A stretch of DNA of 60,995 nt from contig NW_006920872.1 of assembly GCF_000417875.1 (NCBI RefSeq), positions 33,970 through 94,964 on the forward strand. Direction: 5' to 3'. This document shows, piece after piece, positions 31,079 through 41,308 of this stretch; the first letter of the stretch is position 1; the number at the start of each line of letters is the position of its first letter. The notes under the pieces were generated by a model. It was given only the letters and a program-made list of their open reading frames with translations. It had not been told where the DNA came from and did not search any database. The translations under genes and the position numbers were made by a program. The DNA is from Pseudozyma flocculosa PF-1 (Eukaryota; Basidiomycota; Ustilaginomycetes; Ustilaginales; Ustilaginaceae).

Positions 31079-34010
31079 TCGATGCATGGACGACAGAAGG
31101 GGCCCTCACGACTGAACGTAAGTTATCCAGAGTCTTGCCCTCGGGCGGGCGGTGCTCTTCCCGGTGTCAAGCAAAACGTCCAACATCCGCGAGTGACCCG
31201 CGCAAACACCCTCCGGCTTTCATGGCGCCGCCGAGCGCAGTACCGTCGCCGATGCACCGTCCTGTCTTCCGAGTGCGGGGCTGCCCTCTAACGGGGGCGC
31301 CGAGAGCGGACAGAGCGGCAGATCACGGTATGGCAATCCACGCCAGCCGATTAATCTCGGCTGCTGCGCGATCGAGGTGAGGCGGCTCAGCGGTTGGAAG
31401 GGCAGGCGAGCGGGAAAGGCTGGCTCAGGATGGCCTGATTGGCGTGAGTAGGTACTGTACCAGGCAAGGCGTTAAACGCTGCGCGTCCGCGACTCGATCT
31501 GTGCCTTTCCATCTTGGTCGGGTCGTGCGTAGGACAAGAGTCGGACGATCAGGCGATCGTTGAGCAGCCCAGATCGTCCAACGCGGGCGATGGCCGCTCG
31601 CCGAGCCACGCTCGGTCGGATAGATACGCCCTTAAACGCCCCTCCTTGCCTACGTTGTGCCAGCCTTTGGCGTGCAAAGGTTGCGCCACTTTGGACGTCT
31701 GGCCAAGAGGCGGTCGCTCAGCTGTCGTCGAGTGGCTTGATTCCGACAGGCCGCCCTTGGTGTCGGCCACATGTCGACGGCGTGCGTGTGGCGCTCGACT
31801 GGATCGTTCTGCGCTCCGCCAACGGCGAGCCAGCTCGACGCTGTCGTCGTTGCCGTCCTGTCGCGCTCGAGAAGGCTGGGCGACGTAGGGCAGCAAGAGG
31901 GAGCCCAAGGAGGATGCGCGTTCCTCGCCCCTGGCTGATCGGCGGCGTGGCTGGCCCACACCCCTCAGCCCTTTGGCGGTGGCGGGCTGCGCTCCGTCCG
32001 TCGTCCTTGTGCGCTGGTGACGGGCGGGTCCGCCGGAAGAGAGGCGCGAAAGCTCTCCCTCTGCCTGGGGTTTTCGAGCTCCGTTGGCCGCCCTCCGCCC
32101 TCGGCCCGCCGAGTGACAGCCACCGCCAGCCACACAGACTTTCTTCTCTCTTCGGACTGGCTCCCGAGGTTGTCCCCCCCCCCCCCCTAGAACGTGCGCG
32201 CGCGAGAGCCGCCGAGCATGGACACGCCCTCTTTTGTGTCGGTGGCTGTGGCGAGGGCAGACGACGACGAGGAAAGAAGTCAACGACCGACAGCGGGCGG
32301 GGGGTCCCGTCGCCCGCCACCAGCAGAAGCAGCTCAGCTGAAAAGCCAAGCAAGCACAAGCAGCAGGTGACGGGGGCCAGGAGCGTGACGCAACCGAAAA
32401 GAGCAACGCTAACGAACCCCAGCCTCAACCCGCTGCGCCGCCCGCCACCGCCGCCGCAACTGCTGCTGCTGCTGCTTCCATCGAACGAAAGCTAAAGGCC
32501 AGGCCAGCAGGGTCGGATTTTCGATGCATCCCGCCTTCGCTTCGGCGCAAAAGTCTGTGCCGCTGGCTGGCTGCTTTGCGTCGGTCTGGCTCACGAGCGC
32601 CTCCAACCCTCCCCTCCCTAGACCAGGCCGGCCCGCGGGTACCGCTGCTCAGGCCGCGTACCGTCACACGACGGCATCGCTCGCCTGCGAGGCCAGAGAC
32701 TCGGCCCACCGGACGGCGTGCCAGGCCGCTGGTCCGTGGACATCTGTGCGCGGCGAGCCGGCAGCTTACGTCTGTCCGAGCCCAAGCCGCTTGCTGCCAC
32801 GCTCCCGCCGGCCTGACCCGAAGATCCCTGCTCGGCCCCGGTCCGAAGCGCGGCGACAGCAGGTGCCAGGCATGAGGTGGCATCGACACGACTACCAACT
32901 AAGCCGAAGTACGGCCGCCCTCGAGCTGGACCGAGGCCCGGAACAAGGGCGTGCCAAGAGGAGGGCGCTGCATCGAGGGGGGCGCCGCGGCGTCTTCCCG
33001 TCGACGACAGACAGGCTCTGAAGGCGACGCCAGCGCACTTGTCTAGCTCGGCGAACCTCGCCCTTCCTCGTCGCATCGGAAGAGGTCCGACGGCGGTGCA
33101 GCGGAGTGATACCGACAGGGAGGAGGGAGAACACGCACGCACGAACACCGCCATATGAGCATGTGCTCCCGAAGGAGCGAGGGTCTAACGGGCGTCCATA
33201 TGCTTGCTGTGCAGGCATCCCTACGTACGGCAGAGCTAGGTAGCATGGCCAGCCGCTGCGCGCTCTTTGCGTGGATCGAGGGAGAAGCAACCTGCATATG
33301 GCAAGCGGTGGAAGGGCGTAAACATCCGCCTAGCCAAGCTGCTTCTCTCTACATCGGTGCACCGCCCGCCACGGCGCCCAGCATGAAGAAGTCGGGCTGG
33401 GCTGGGCAGGCTAGGCTGCATCTCATAGGCAAACGAGCCTACGTAGGCGTCCTCGGCGCGAGGCGCGGCGCGGCGCCGCTGGGCGTGGCGTGGCCAGGCC
33501 AGCCTTCCCTGACCGCTGCTTTGCCTGTACAATGGGTTGCTTGGCGATGCCCCTCGTCCCCCGAAGCCTTTCTTCGTCGAAACAGGTGCCTGACATGTAG
33601 AGTCGTGTAGCGGCAGCCAGCGCACTACCACGACAGAAGAGCCAACGCGACGATACGGCTCCAGGCAAGTTAAGGTGCCAGGCAAGTACGTATTCGGAGC
33701 GAGCCGAGGGGGCCAACAGGGCGATCACACAGCAGCGGGCGACGACGACGACGACGGCAGGTGACGACCACCAACGTCGACAAAGGCCAGGCTGGGCAGG
33801 GCAGGGCGGGCCGGGCCTCGAAATCTGGCCCCTCCTGACACGCAACCTCACACCGCACGTCGCAGATAGAGCCGTGGGCCGGAAGATTTGTTCCAGCGGA
33901 GCTGTTGAGCCGCTCTCTGGGCACCCGTCTTGCAAGCAAGCTTGGGCCAAGGGACCGGCCTGCCCGCGCGCGAGCGGGGCCAAGCCGCCGAGCGTCCAAG
34001 CAAAGAGAGA

Positions 34011-34037
34011 GGCAGGCAGGCAGGCAGGCAGGCAGGC
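34011..34037. repeat. GGCA tetranucleotide repeat
   Basis: About six to seven tandem GGCA units, same motif as the run at 48-90. Confidence 0.85.
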
Positions 34038-35443
34038 CAAGCAGCAGCAGGCAGGCGATTAGGGTCGCCCCCGCCGTCGCCCCCTCGGGCATCCACATGC
34101 GGATCGGATCAGCCGAGTTCCGGCGCAAGCGTCGGGTCGGGGCGAAGGCCTTCCGTCGACTGCACCTACGCAAGCGAAGGTGAGGTCGCGCTGGCCAGCC
34201 GTCGCTGGCAGCTAACGGCCGCGAGCCCGGATGCTTTGATTTCTTTTTGGTGCGTGAAATGCGGTGCGTCAGCTTTGCGGCTCGTTTCCTGCCCTGGCCT
34301 CGCCCTGCTGGCTGGACAGGGGGACCCGGGCTGGAGGGGCCGGATCGGAGTGCCAACCCGCTGGCTTGCTCGCTGGCTGACGGGGGGCCAATTTTTTTTT
34401 TGTTTTTTTCTCAGGGCGTGGGTCGAAGTGGAGCGGTCGCCAGGTCAGGCCAAGGCCAGCCCAGCAGGCCAGCCGAGTGAGGCAACCGCTGTAGAAGTGC
34501 TGCGCCGCGCTGGGCTAGCGCTAGCTGCTGCTGCTGCTGCGCCTCTTGCTTCGGTCCGCCCGCCTCCTCTGCCACATCACCGTCAGAAGGCTGGGGCGCC
34601 TTGGCTGTCTGTCTGTCTTGGCTCTCTGCTTGCTTCGGCTTCCAGGTCCGAAGGAGGTCGTCCTCGTCCAGCACTACTCTCTCTCACAGTCACTCGCCTC
34701 ACCCACCCTCTGCTGCCAGACCGACGTCCCTCGGCCTCCCCCATCCGACGCCGCCCTGCCCCTCATCTTCACCACCACCACCCCCGACACCACCACCGTC
34801 CCATCGAGCGCCCCAACCCCCGGCCATCATCACCCCGAGAAAGAAGGGATCGGCATCGCAGTCGCTGCACTCGGACCAGCACCACCTCGCCGTCACTGCA
34901 CACTGCCAGCCTCGGCCGCGCAAACTCGCAGCCGTCGCTCCCGCCAACTCGAAGTCGACCCCAGCTCAGCCCCCGCTCCGCTCAGCTCGTCGCTCCCCCG
35001 CTCGCTCGCTCTGCAGTCTTTCCGACTTGGCGACCTTGCTAGCGGTGCTGGCACCCTACAGTCACCGGCTCCCAGCTCGTCCTGCTCTTTCTATCCCCCT
35101 TGGGCCTTGTCTACACTTCCAACTCGCCCCTGCCTCTTGGAGTCTGCGTCGAACATCGCCGGGCTCGCCCACTCTATAGCCGCGCAGAACCCGACCAGCC
35201 CGACTTCTGCCTTCTAGCCGTCCCGCTCGCTCCTTTGGTAAAGACGACATGGCCCTGGTTCTGGCAGCTTGACCCGCAAACAACTTCGTCACCGGTGTCT
35301 CCGCTCCTTCGGAAACGCACAGTCAGACCGCCGCCAACCGTTCACTCTCAAGGAAAAGCAAAGGACTTACACGACCCGGGCGATAGCGTCAAGCGTCACT
35401 TGCTACACCACGCAGTGCCCGCGACACAGCGACCCAGCATACG

Positions 35444-37753
35444 ATGGCAGCCATGATCAATGCCTTCTCGTCCTGGCTCCCGCCCAAGCCCATCCCGGCT
35501 GCGGAGGGCGAAGACGTCCTCACACCGCTGGCTCGGGGCCGTGATCAGCCCGCCATGACGCCCGTCGACCGCTCCGTCACCCCTCGCGCGCCTCTTGGGC
35601 CACAAGAGCAGCTCACGGCACCGAAGGCGAGCTACCAGGAGCACGCCCGCGAAGCCTCGGATGCGACCCTCAACGGCAGGCCAGGGAGGTATCCTTCCAC
35701 CGCCAGCTCCCTCGGCCCGCACCTGCAGAGGCTCACAGACGACGCCATGGAGGCGCACCACCGGCTCCACCACGAGGCCGACGAGAGCTACGGCCATCTT
35801 TCGGACCCCTCGGCGAGTCGGCGGAGCTCCTCGGCCGCGGGGCCCAACACCGTCTTCAGCTCGACCCTTGGAGGCGTCGACAGCGAAGCCGCCTGGAGCG
35901 ACGCCCACGGCCGCAGCGACACCCAGACGACCAACTCGCGCAACGCATCGGCGCCGCGGAGGAAGCGCAAGATTGCCCCGCCGGAGCTGCTGGTCATCGT
36001 GCGTCCGCCCCCCAGCAAGCAGATCAACCCGCTCAACCTGCAGATCCAGCTCGTCATGCCCAGCCAGCGCCGCGAGGCCTCCAGCCGTCGCAAGAGCGGC
36101 GAGTCGACGCGTTCGCAGGATTCGTCACCGACCGCGGCGCCCGCGCGGCTCAAACGCAGCGGCTCCACAGTGTCGGACAAGTCCAGGTCGTCGGAAATCT
36201 CGACGGCCGCCTCGACGACGTCGTCGTCCTCGGCCAAGCGCGTGATGCCGCTCTACAACCTCGGCTTCCACTCGATCCTGTCGAGCGTGGTGACGGACGC
36301 CGGCACCGATCAGAAGGTGGCCAAGTACACCAAAAAGGGCGTCGACCTCGACGGCTTCGGCCTGCTGGAGCCCGCCGAGCTCGTCACCGGCGTCAACGAC
36401 CTCGCCACCCTCTACCGCTCCGGCCTGAGCGGCTCTGCGGCCGCCATGGGCGAAGGCAGGGCCGTCGGCTCGATTGGCAGCGACGAGGGACTCTCGGTCG
36501 TCTCGGCACCGGCGCAGGAGCAGCCAGCAGCGGCAGCCCGTCCGACGCACCTCGAGCCGCCAACGTCGTTCCAGGCCATGACGCCAGAGGCCAAAGGTCA
36601 GGAGTCCAATCTCGGCGGCAAGCTCCTCGGCAGGTTCAAGCGCCTGTCGATGGGCATGAGGCCCGCGACCGGTCAGGCGCCCGGCGGCTCGGCATCCACC
36701 GCCGCGGGGCAGTCGGTCAGCGGCGGCGCGAGAGTGTTTGACAAGCTGGCCGCCAGGGTCAGCGGCGATGCGGGATCGGTTTCCTTTGCCGCACCGCTCA
36801 CTGGCGGCGACATCCCGCAACTGACGCCGGGCGCGGGCGTCGCCGGCGGCAAGCGGACCGAAGGCTACTACTGGACCGTGCGAAGGTGGAACCGGCGCGC
36901 GCAGGACGGAATCCAGAACAGCGCCAACCCGGAGCTGCTCCCGGACGGCTCCAACCCCGTGCTCAACAGCGTCTGGAAGAGGTTCAACCTTATTAACCGC
37001 ATGGGCGGCAATGAGCGGCACCCGGCGCCGCGCGACATCCCGATCCGCATCGAATGGTCGCGCGAGACGCGGCGGGCGCACAAGCGGCGCGCCACCGAGG
37101 AGGCTCGCGCGAGGATCCGCGCCAGCGCCTCGCTCAACGCATCTCGGTCGAGTTTGGAGCGGCACCAACACCAGCAGCAGCACCAGCAGCAGCACGAGGG
37201 ACAGGCCCTCAGCAACGGTCACGGCAACATGCCATCCGTCTCGGGTTCGTCGACTTCGCTCCACGGCGGCAGCGACGGAAGCCTGCACCCGCCCGCCGCC
37301 GGCGCTAGGCTGCCGCCGTCGAGGCGCAATTCCTCCATGAGCGGCGCAATGTCGCCGCGGAGGTCGCTCGACCATTCGGCCGCCAGCTCGTCGGGTCTCG
37401 GCGATCACGAGACGCACGACGACGACGACGGCGGCGACGAGTCGGATCCGGAGGACTCGGAGACGCCGTGGAGCTGCCACCTGGTGCTGGGTCCGACGAC
37501 GCGCATCCCGATCGGCACACTGTCGCCGGCGCCGCACCATCCCAAGCTCGTGGGCCAACTGGCGGTGCCCTTCCCGCTGCCGGACCTGGGCGCCACGGGT
37601 CTGGGCCACGACGGCGCCGGCCTGACGCGCGAGGAGCTCAAGGACATCATCATGGTCACCTGCCTCCACCTCATTGTGCGGGAAAACTTTGGCGGCATGG
37701 TCAAGAAGCGCGGCAGGTCGCGGCCCGCGACGTCGAGCGGCCATGGCGCCTGA
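35444..37753 (+). CDS. conserved-looking protein of unknown function, 769 residues
   Basis: An uninterrupted frame with strong fungal coding character. I do not recognise a named domain. Ordered islands sit in Ser/Ala/Gly-rich disorder: PPELLVIVRPPPSKQINPL (near 181), LYNLGFHSILSSVVTDAG (near 269) with KYTKKGVDLDGFG after it, GYYWTVRRWNRR (near 473), VWKRFNLINRMGG, and IPIRIEWSRETRRAHKRR (near 530). Others are SDPEDSETPWSCHL (near 667), PHHPKLVGQLAVPFPLPDLG (near 696) and LIVRENFGGMVKKRGR near the end. From memory, similar island order occurs in uncharacterised basidiomycete proteins, which a search should test. Basic clusters suggest nuclear location. No signal peptide or membrane helix is seen. 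A His/Gln-rich repeat lies near 570. The very long upstream region suggests complex regulation. Confidence 0.85.
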   Translation: MAAMINAFSSWLPPKPIPAAEGEDVLTPLARGRDQPAMTPVDRSVTPRAPLGPQEQLTAPKASYQEHAREASDATLNGRPGRYPSTASSLGPHLQRLTDDAMEAHHRLHHEADESYGHLSDPSASRRSSSAAGPNTVFSSTLGGVDSEAAWSDAHGRSDTQTTNSRNASAPRRKRKIAPPELLVIVRPPPSKQINPLNLQIQLVMPSQRREASSRRKSGESTRSQDSSPTAAPARLKRSGSTVSDKSRSSEISTAASTTSSSSAKRVMPLYNLGFHSILSSVVTDAGTDQKVAKYTKKGVDLDGFGLLEPAELVTGVNDLATLYRSGLSGSAAAMGEGRAVGSIGSDEGLSVVSAPAQEQPAAAARPTHLEPPTSFQAMTPEAKGQESNLGGKLLGRFKRLSMGMRPATGQAPGGSASTAAGQSVSGGARVFDKLAARVSGDAGSVSFAAPLTGGDIPQLTPGAGVAGGKRTEGYYWTVRRWNRRAQDGIQNSANPELLPDGSNPVLNSVWKRFNLINRMGGNERHPAPRDIPIRIEWSRETRRAHKRRATEEARARIRASASLNASRSSLERHQHQQQHQQQHEGQALSNGHGNMPSVSGSSTSLHGGSDGSLHPPAAGARLPPSRRNSSMSGAMSPRRSLDHSAASSSGLGDHETHDDDDGGDESDPEDSETPWSCHLVLGPTTRIPIGTLSPAPHHPKLVGQLAVPFPLPDLGATGLGHDGAGLTREELKDIIMVTCLHLIVRENFGGMVKKRGRSRPATSSGHGA

Positions 37754-38756
37754 GCTCGGTCGAGCTCGGGGCCTCGCTGTTCGCGCTCCGCTGCGCGTCG
37801 CGCCGCGCCGCGCAACTGTCTCCCGAAGCGTCACATTTTTTCACCCACCGCCACCTTTGCTCGATTCTCCGGCCCGTCCGTCACCACGTTTCCATCTCGA
37901 CCTGCTCCGCGCATTTCCTGGCTTCATCGCTACCCTTCCGGTTACCCCACGCGCTAGCTCGCACACACACACGCACGCACGCATCCGTCATTATCGTCTG
38001 GTTCCTCCCACCCCCTCTTTCCCCCTTTTCCCTCTTTTGTCCCGCCGCGCTCCATTCTGGTCGACTAATTGCCCGCACCCCACCGAATCTTTCATACGGT
38101 CCTTGCCTCGACTCGCCCAGTATGGGTGTCTATCATCTGATTCTGCCTGCCTGTCTGTCTGCCTGCCTGCCTGTCTGCCTGCCTGCCTGTCTGCCTGCCT
38201 GTCTGTCTGGCTGACTGGCTGGCTGACCGGCTGTGTGTATATCCGTCTGTCTGTCTGTGATCGTCTCGCCGCTCTCGAGAGATCAAGGAGACTCTGATCC
38301 TCCCTCTCTGTCCCCACCGCATCTCCCACTCGAGTTCGGGGGAACTCCATCCTGGGTCCACGATATTCGTCAGTCGGAACTACGTGCGCACGGCACGGCA
38401 CGGCACGGCATGTACGCCTGCACGCCACGCACGTAGCCAACTAGCTAGGTGGCCGTCTGACGATCCCCTCGTTCCGTGCTCATGATCTGTCGTCTGGGGG
38501 TCAAGATGCCCCTCTTCACCTTCATTGAGCCCCCGCCTTGCCTTGCCACCTCACCCACCCACCGCAAACCAGCCCGCTGCGCGTCGCTAGCATCGTTCGA
38601 CCTTTTCCCTCTCCACTTTCTTGGCCCTCGCCATCAAGAGCGAGTCGATCTTTGAAGGAGAACAGAACCGAAAACGTCTGTTCGACACGACGACGCCGGC
38701 CTGCCGTCCGGGCCGTTGGCAAACGAAAAGAATTCAGGGAAAGAGGTTGAACGGGG
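37754..38756. other. intergenic region with tetranucleotide repeat tract
   Basis: No gene seen. It holds a CTGC/CTGT tract (38142-38232), short CACA and CGCA runs near 37962-37983, and four CGGCA units near 38389-38409. Its left part is probably the 3' UTR of the 769-residue gene. Confidence 0.45.
38142..38232. repeat. CTGC/CTGT/GGCT tetranucleotide repeat tract
   Basis: About 90 bp of interleaved CTGC, CTGT and finally GGCT units, a degenerate tetranucleotide tract. Confidence 0.85.
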
Positions 38757-38757
38757 G

Positions 38758-38764
38758 AAAAAAA
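38758..38764 (-). terminator. oligo-T RNA polymerase III terminator of tRNA-Gly
   Basis: Seven consecutive T on the minus strand, starting four bases after the tRNA discriminator base, as expected for Pol III termination. Confidence 0.85.
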
Positions 38765-38767
38765 GAA

Positions 38768-38870
38768 TGCATTGACGGGGACTCGAACCCCGGTCGAGTC
38801 GAATCGGTTAATCGTCGGTTGATCAGACGATGAGTGGCAACGACTCATGATACCCCTACACTATCAATGC
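38768..38870 (-). tRNA. tRNA-Gly (GCC anticodon) with 32-nt intron
   Basis: The minus strand folds as a tRNA. Acceptor stem is GCATTGA/TCAATGC with discriminator A; D stem GTG/CAT. Anticodon stem is AGTCG (38845-38841) with CGACT (38801-38797); T arm is CGGGG-TTCGAGT-CCCCG. The anticodon GCC is at 38838-38836. The distance between the two halves of the anticodon stem is 32 nt too long, which places a canonical nuclear tRNA intron at 38834-38803, one base 3' of the anticodon. Mature length is 71 nt before CCA addition; CCA is not encoded. The A box (TAGTGTAGGGG) and B box (GGTTCGAGTCC) are both present. A TATA-like patch lies upstream and oligo-T downstream. Confidence 0.93.
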
Positions 38871-38889
38871 TCGCTTGAATTTCGAGCCA

Positions 38890-38906
38890 AAATATAAAAT
38901 TATATA
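38890..38906 (-). promoter_or_regulatory. TATA-like upstream element of tRNA-Gly
   Basis: An AT-only island (TATATAATTTTATATT on the minus strand) 20-36 bp upstream of the tRNA 5' end. Its position suits TFIIIB/TBP placement in fungi that use upstream TATA elements for Pol III genes. It is striking against the GC-rich background. Confidence 0.7.
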
Positions 38907-39127
38907 CTAATTTTGCGGATCCGCATCTTGTCACGGAGTCGCATCTCGAAGCACCGGCCGCCGGACGACGACATGGAAGCGATCGAGGATCGCTTGACAA
39001 GGCAACGGAGGGCAACGTTGGATCTCATCCTCCCTCCTCATCTCTTCCCGAGCCGTTCTGGATACTTGCGATTGTCGAGGAATCAACTGGTGGAAGGACG
39101 ACGCGGGGGACCCCAATGGCGAGGCCG

Positions 39128-39738
39128 TCAGACGGGCTCGACGTCGTCAAAAGTGGCTGTGTTGTCCCCACCGTGGGCAGAGGGGGATTGAGAGAGGGAG
39201 ATAGAGAAAAGGTCAGAGCAACGTCGTGGGTCTCGAGGCGGCGGGGCGGGGCTCAGCTCACATCGAACGAGGTAGTCGACAAGACGCATCTTGGAGCGGC
39301 GTCGCGCCGAGTCGATGAGCCAGCCGACGTCGAAGAGGACGACGAGTCGCTTCCGCGTCAGCCTGCGTTTGGGGTGAGGGGACTGGGCTGGTCAGAGCAT
39401 CGGATCGGATCGGATCGGATCGGTCGACATCCTCGGACGACGCTGTTCGGCCCGTACACACCTCGAGACGCAGGGGTCGAGATGGCCATTGACGAGGAAG
39501 AGGGTCGCATGGTCCGTCTCGCTTGTCTGTTGCAGGTGCAGGTGCAGGTACAGTTGGGACGGTTGATCTGTTCGACCCCACATCACGAGGTCGTGTCAGT
39601 GTTGTTCGAGGGTCGAGGTGCGTGGACCATCCAGAAGTCGTACTCACCTCCCATCTCGATCTCGAGACGCGCCTGGGCCGAAGAACTCAGCCAGATCCGT
39701 TCGACGTTCGAAAAAGGCGACATCGTCATCGTCATCAT
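39128..39738 (-). CDS. four-exon gene for a 108-residue protein of unknown function
   Basis: Exons 39738-39648, 39567-39462, 39362-39262 and 39156-39128 join in phase (91, 106, 101 and 29 nt, total 327) and end at a TGA. Donors are GTGAGT, GTGTGT and GTGAGC; acceptors are ACAG, GCAG and ACAG. Each boundary was chosen because it alone keeps the frame of the flanking protein-like pieces. Those are SPFSNVERIWLSSSAQARLE, QPSQLYLHLHLQQTSETDHA, TLFLVNGHLDPCVSR, LTRKRLVVLFDVGWLIDSAR and KMRLVDYLVR, then STFDDVEPV. The product is small and soluble, with hydrophobic strands or helices and a basic patch. I do not recognise the family. The start could be any of three ATGs in the first six codons. No single open frame shows this gene. 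Confidence 0.72.
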
Positions 39739-40318
39739 GTCGTGTCGTCTTCGACACCCGGCCCCCGGAGAAGGTGTCGACTTGATTCAAAAGACGGATT
39801 GCCTCGAGGTGTGGTGCCGTGGGGAGAGAGAGGCACGAGTTGGCCAGGAGGGCCAAGGCGGTCAGAGCTGCGGCGACCGCCGGCGGATGGGTTGATTCGT
39901 TCAGCGCCGCCCGCCCGCCTGCCCGCTCGCTCGTTGTTCCATGGTCCTGCTCCGTCTCGGCGCCTTTCCGACATGGTTTCGACTGCGGAAGCGACCCGAG
40001 ACCCAGGCCTGACTACGCCGAGCCATGCAAGGCACCGAGTCGGCTTGCCTCACCTCCGCTCCGGCGCGCTTTCGGCCCTTGCCCGCCTTCATCACCCGCT
40101 CTTCACGTTGCGACGACGTCGGACAGCGAGGCAGGCAAGGCCACACGATCACAGACTGGCTCGGCACGGCAAGGCGGATGGGGCTTTGGATCTTTGGTGC
40201 GTGTTATTTTGGTTGCATGGCGTAGAGTGGGTGCGCATCTGCAAGTACCTGCGGCGTACAAGAGAGGTGCCGCGAAAACCCGCACAGCAGCCCGTTGCGG
40301 ACCATGTGCAGGAGGGTT

Positions 40319-40355
<37 letters not shown>

Positions 40356-40786
40356 GGAAGAGGTGTGCGTGGACCCCCCGGCAAAGGCCCTCGGCGCTGC
40401 TACAGGGGAAGAGGGTTCACCGAGCGAGGATGGGGGTGGTGGTACAAAGAAGAGGAGGGCGGCGAGGGAGGGCGAGGGAGTGACAACGGATCAAGAGAGC
40501 GACGAGAGCGCCGAACCCCTCTGGTATGTGGGCGGTCGCGGCACCCTGGACGAAGGAAGCGCCGCGCGCCCTTTTGGAAGGGAGAGAAACCGGACCGGCG
40601 ACGGCGACGACGCCGACCAGAGGAGGAGGTTTCGCACCGCCATCGCCATATCGGCAACCGACAGCAGCGCGACGACGGCGGCAGCGGCGGCCGCCCGTAA
40701 GGCCTCGGACGTTGCGCTGACCAAAGACGCACGCCGGCGCCCTACGAAGCTGCGCCGCCCTCGCCAAACCCCTTTGGACGATCCGC
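39739..40786. other. intergenic region with GT microsatellite
   Basis: About 1 kb between the 108-residue gene and the eL20 stop codon, both on the minus strand. It holds the presumed promoter of the former and a (GT)n tract at 40324-40353. No gene recognised. Confidence 0.45.
40324..40353. repeat. (GT)n microsatellite
   Basis: About fifteen GT units, one of three similar-length dinucleotide tracts in the window; all are GT on the plus strand. Confidence 0.9.
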
Positions 40787-41308
40787 TTAGTAGAAGGTCG
40801 AGGGGCGCTGGGCAGCGAAGACGCCCTTGTGAGCGGGGCGGCGGTGGGGGAGGGGGAAGCGGAGCTTGGGGGCGAGGAGCTGCTTGATGTAGGGGCGGCG
40901 GATGTCCTCGGTCTTCTCAATCTCGGCGACCTTGAGGATGTGGATCGAGGCAAAGCGGGCGCGGTGGCGGGCGGCCATGTCCTGGTACATCGACTCGACG
41001 GCCTCGGCGCGCGAGAGGCCACGGTACTCCTTGTACATGTTGTGGGTGCCCGAGCGCGAGTTGTATCGCAGCCAGATGCCAAAGTTCTTGACCTTGAGCG
41101 GCTTCTTCTCGTGGATGGCGTGGACGGCGACAATCTCGCCAGTGGCACGCTTCATCTTCCTGAGCTGGCGCACGAAGTACCAGAAGCGGGACTCGGCGTG
41201 GACCTCGTTCTTGGCAAAGATCCTCATCCGGTAGAGCTTAGGGGTCGGCTCCTTCTCGGTGGGAAGGTGGCGACCGATCACCATGAATTCCGTGAGCCTG
41301 GACGACAT
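40787..41308 (-). CDS. RPL20: 60S ribosomal protein eL20 (L18a)
   Basis: 173 residues, the normal size for eL20. It follows yeast Rpl20 almost throughout: [86 protein letters not shown]-like [12 protein letters not shown] and terminal RPSTFY. It is a structural protein of the large ribosomal subunit. The chosen ATG gives MSSRLTEF, as in other basidiomycetes. A CTGCAG acceptor-like site sits 9 bases before it, so a 5'-UTR intron, common in ribosomal protein genes, is likely. Upstream annotation as a longer frame is not supported. Confidence 0.97.
   Translation of the reverse strand: MSSRLTEFMVIGRHLPTEKEPTPKLYRMRIFAKNEVHAESRFWYFVRQLRKMKRATGEIVAVHAIHEKKPLKVKNFGIWLRYNSRSGTHNMYKEYRGLSRAEAVESMYQDMAARHRARFASIHILKVAEIEKTEDIRRPYIKQLLAPKLRFPLPHRRPAHKGVFAAQRPSTFY

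Larger units (their letters stand above)
29260..35443. other. 6.2-kb gene-poor region upstream of the unknown 769-residue gene
   Basis: I searched both strands for protein-like segments linked by splice signals and found none I would support. Open frames here are arginine-, alanine- and serine-rich and look like chance frames of GC-rich DNA. It contains a 36-bp direct duplication (31007-31078), a run of 14 C (32174-32187), a GGCA run (34011-34037) and a T-rich patch (34389-34410). From about 34650 to 35440 the plus strand is strongly C/T-rich, as expected for the promoter and long 5' UTR of the gene at 35444. The rest could hold noncoding RNA or a decayed element; the sequence does not decide. 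Confidence 0.45.

Noticed and set aside
31549..32495. Long open frames on both strands considered as a gene in the 6.2-kb spacer
   Set aside because: Composition is Arg/Ser/Ala-rich with no ordered segments, and the two strands are equally open. No splice chain improves either.
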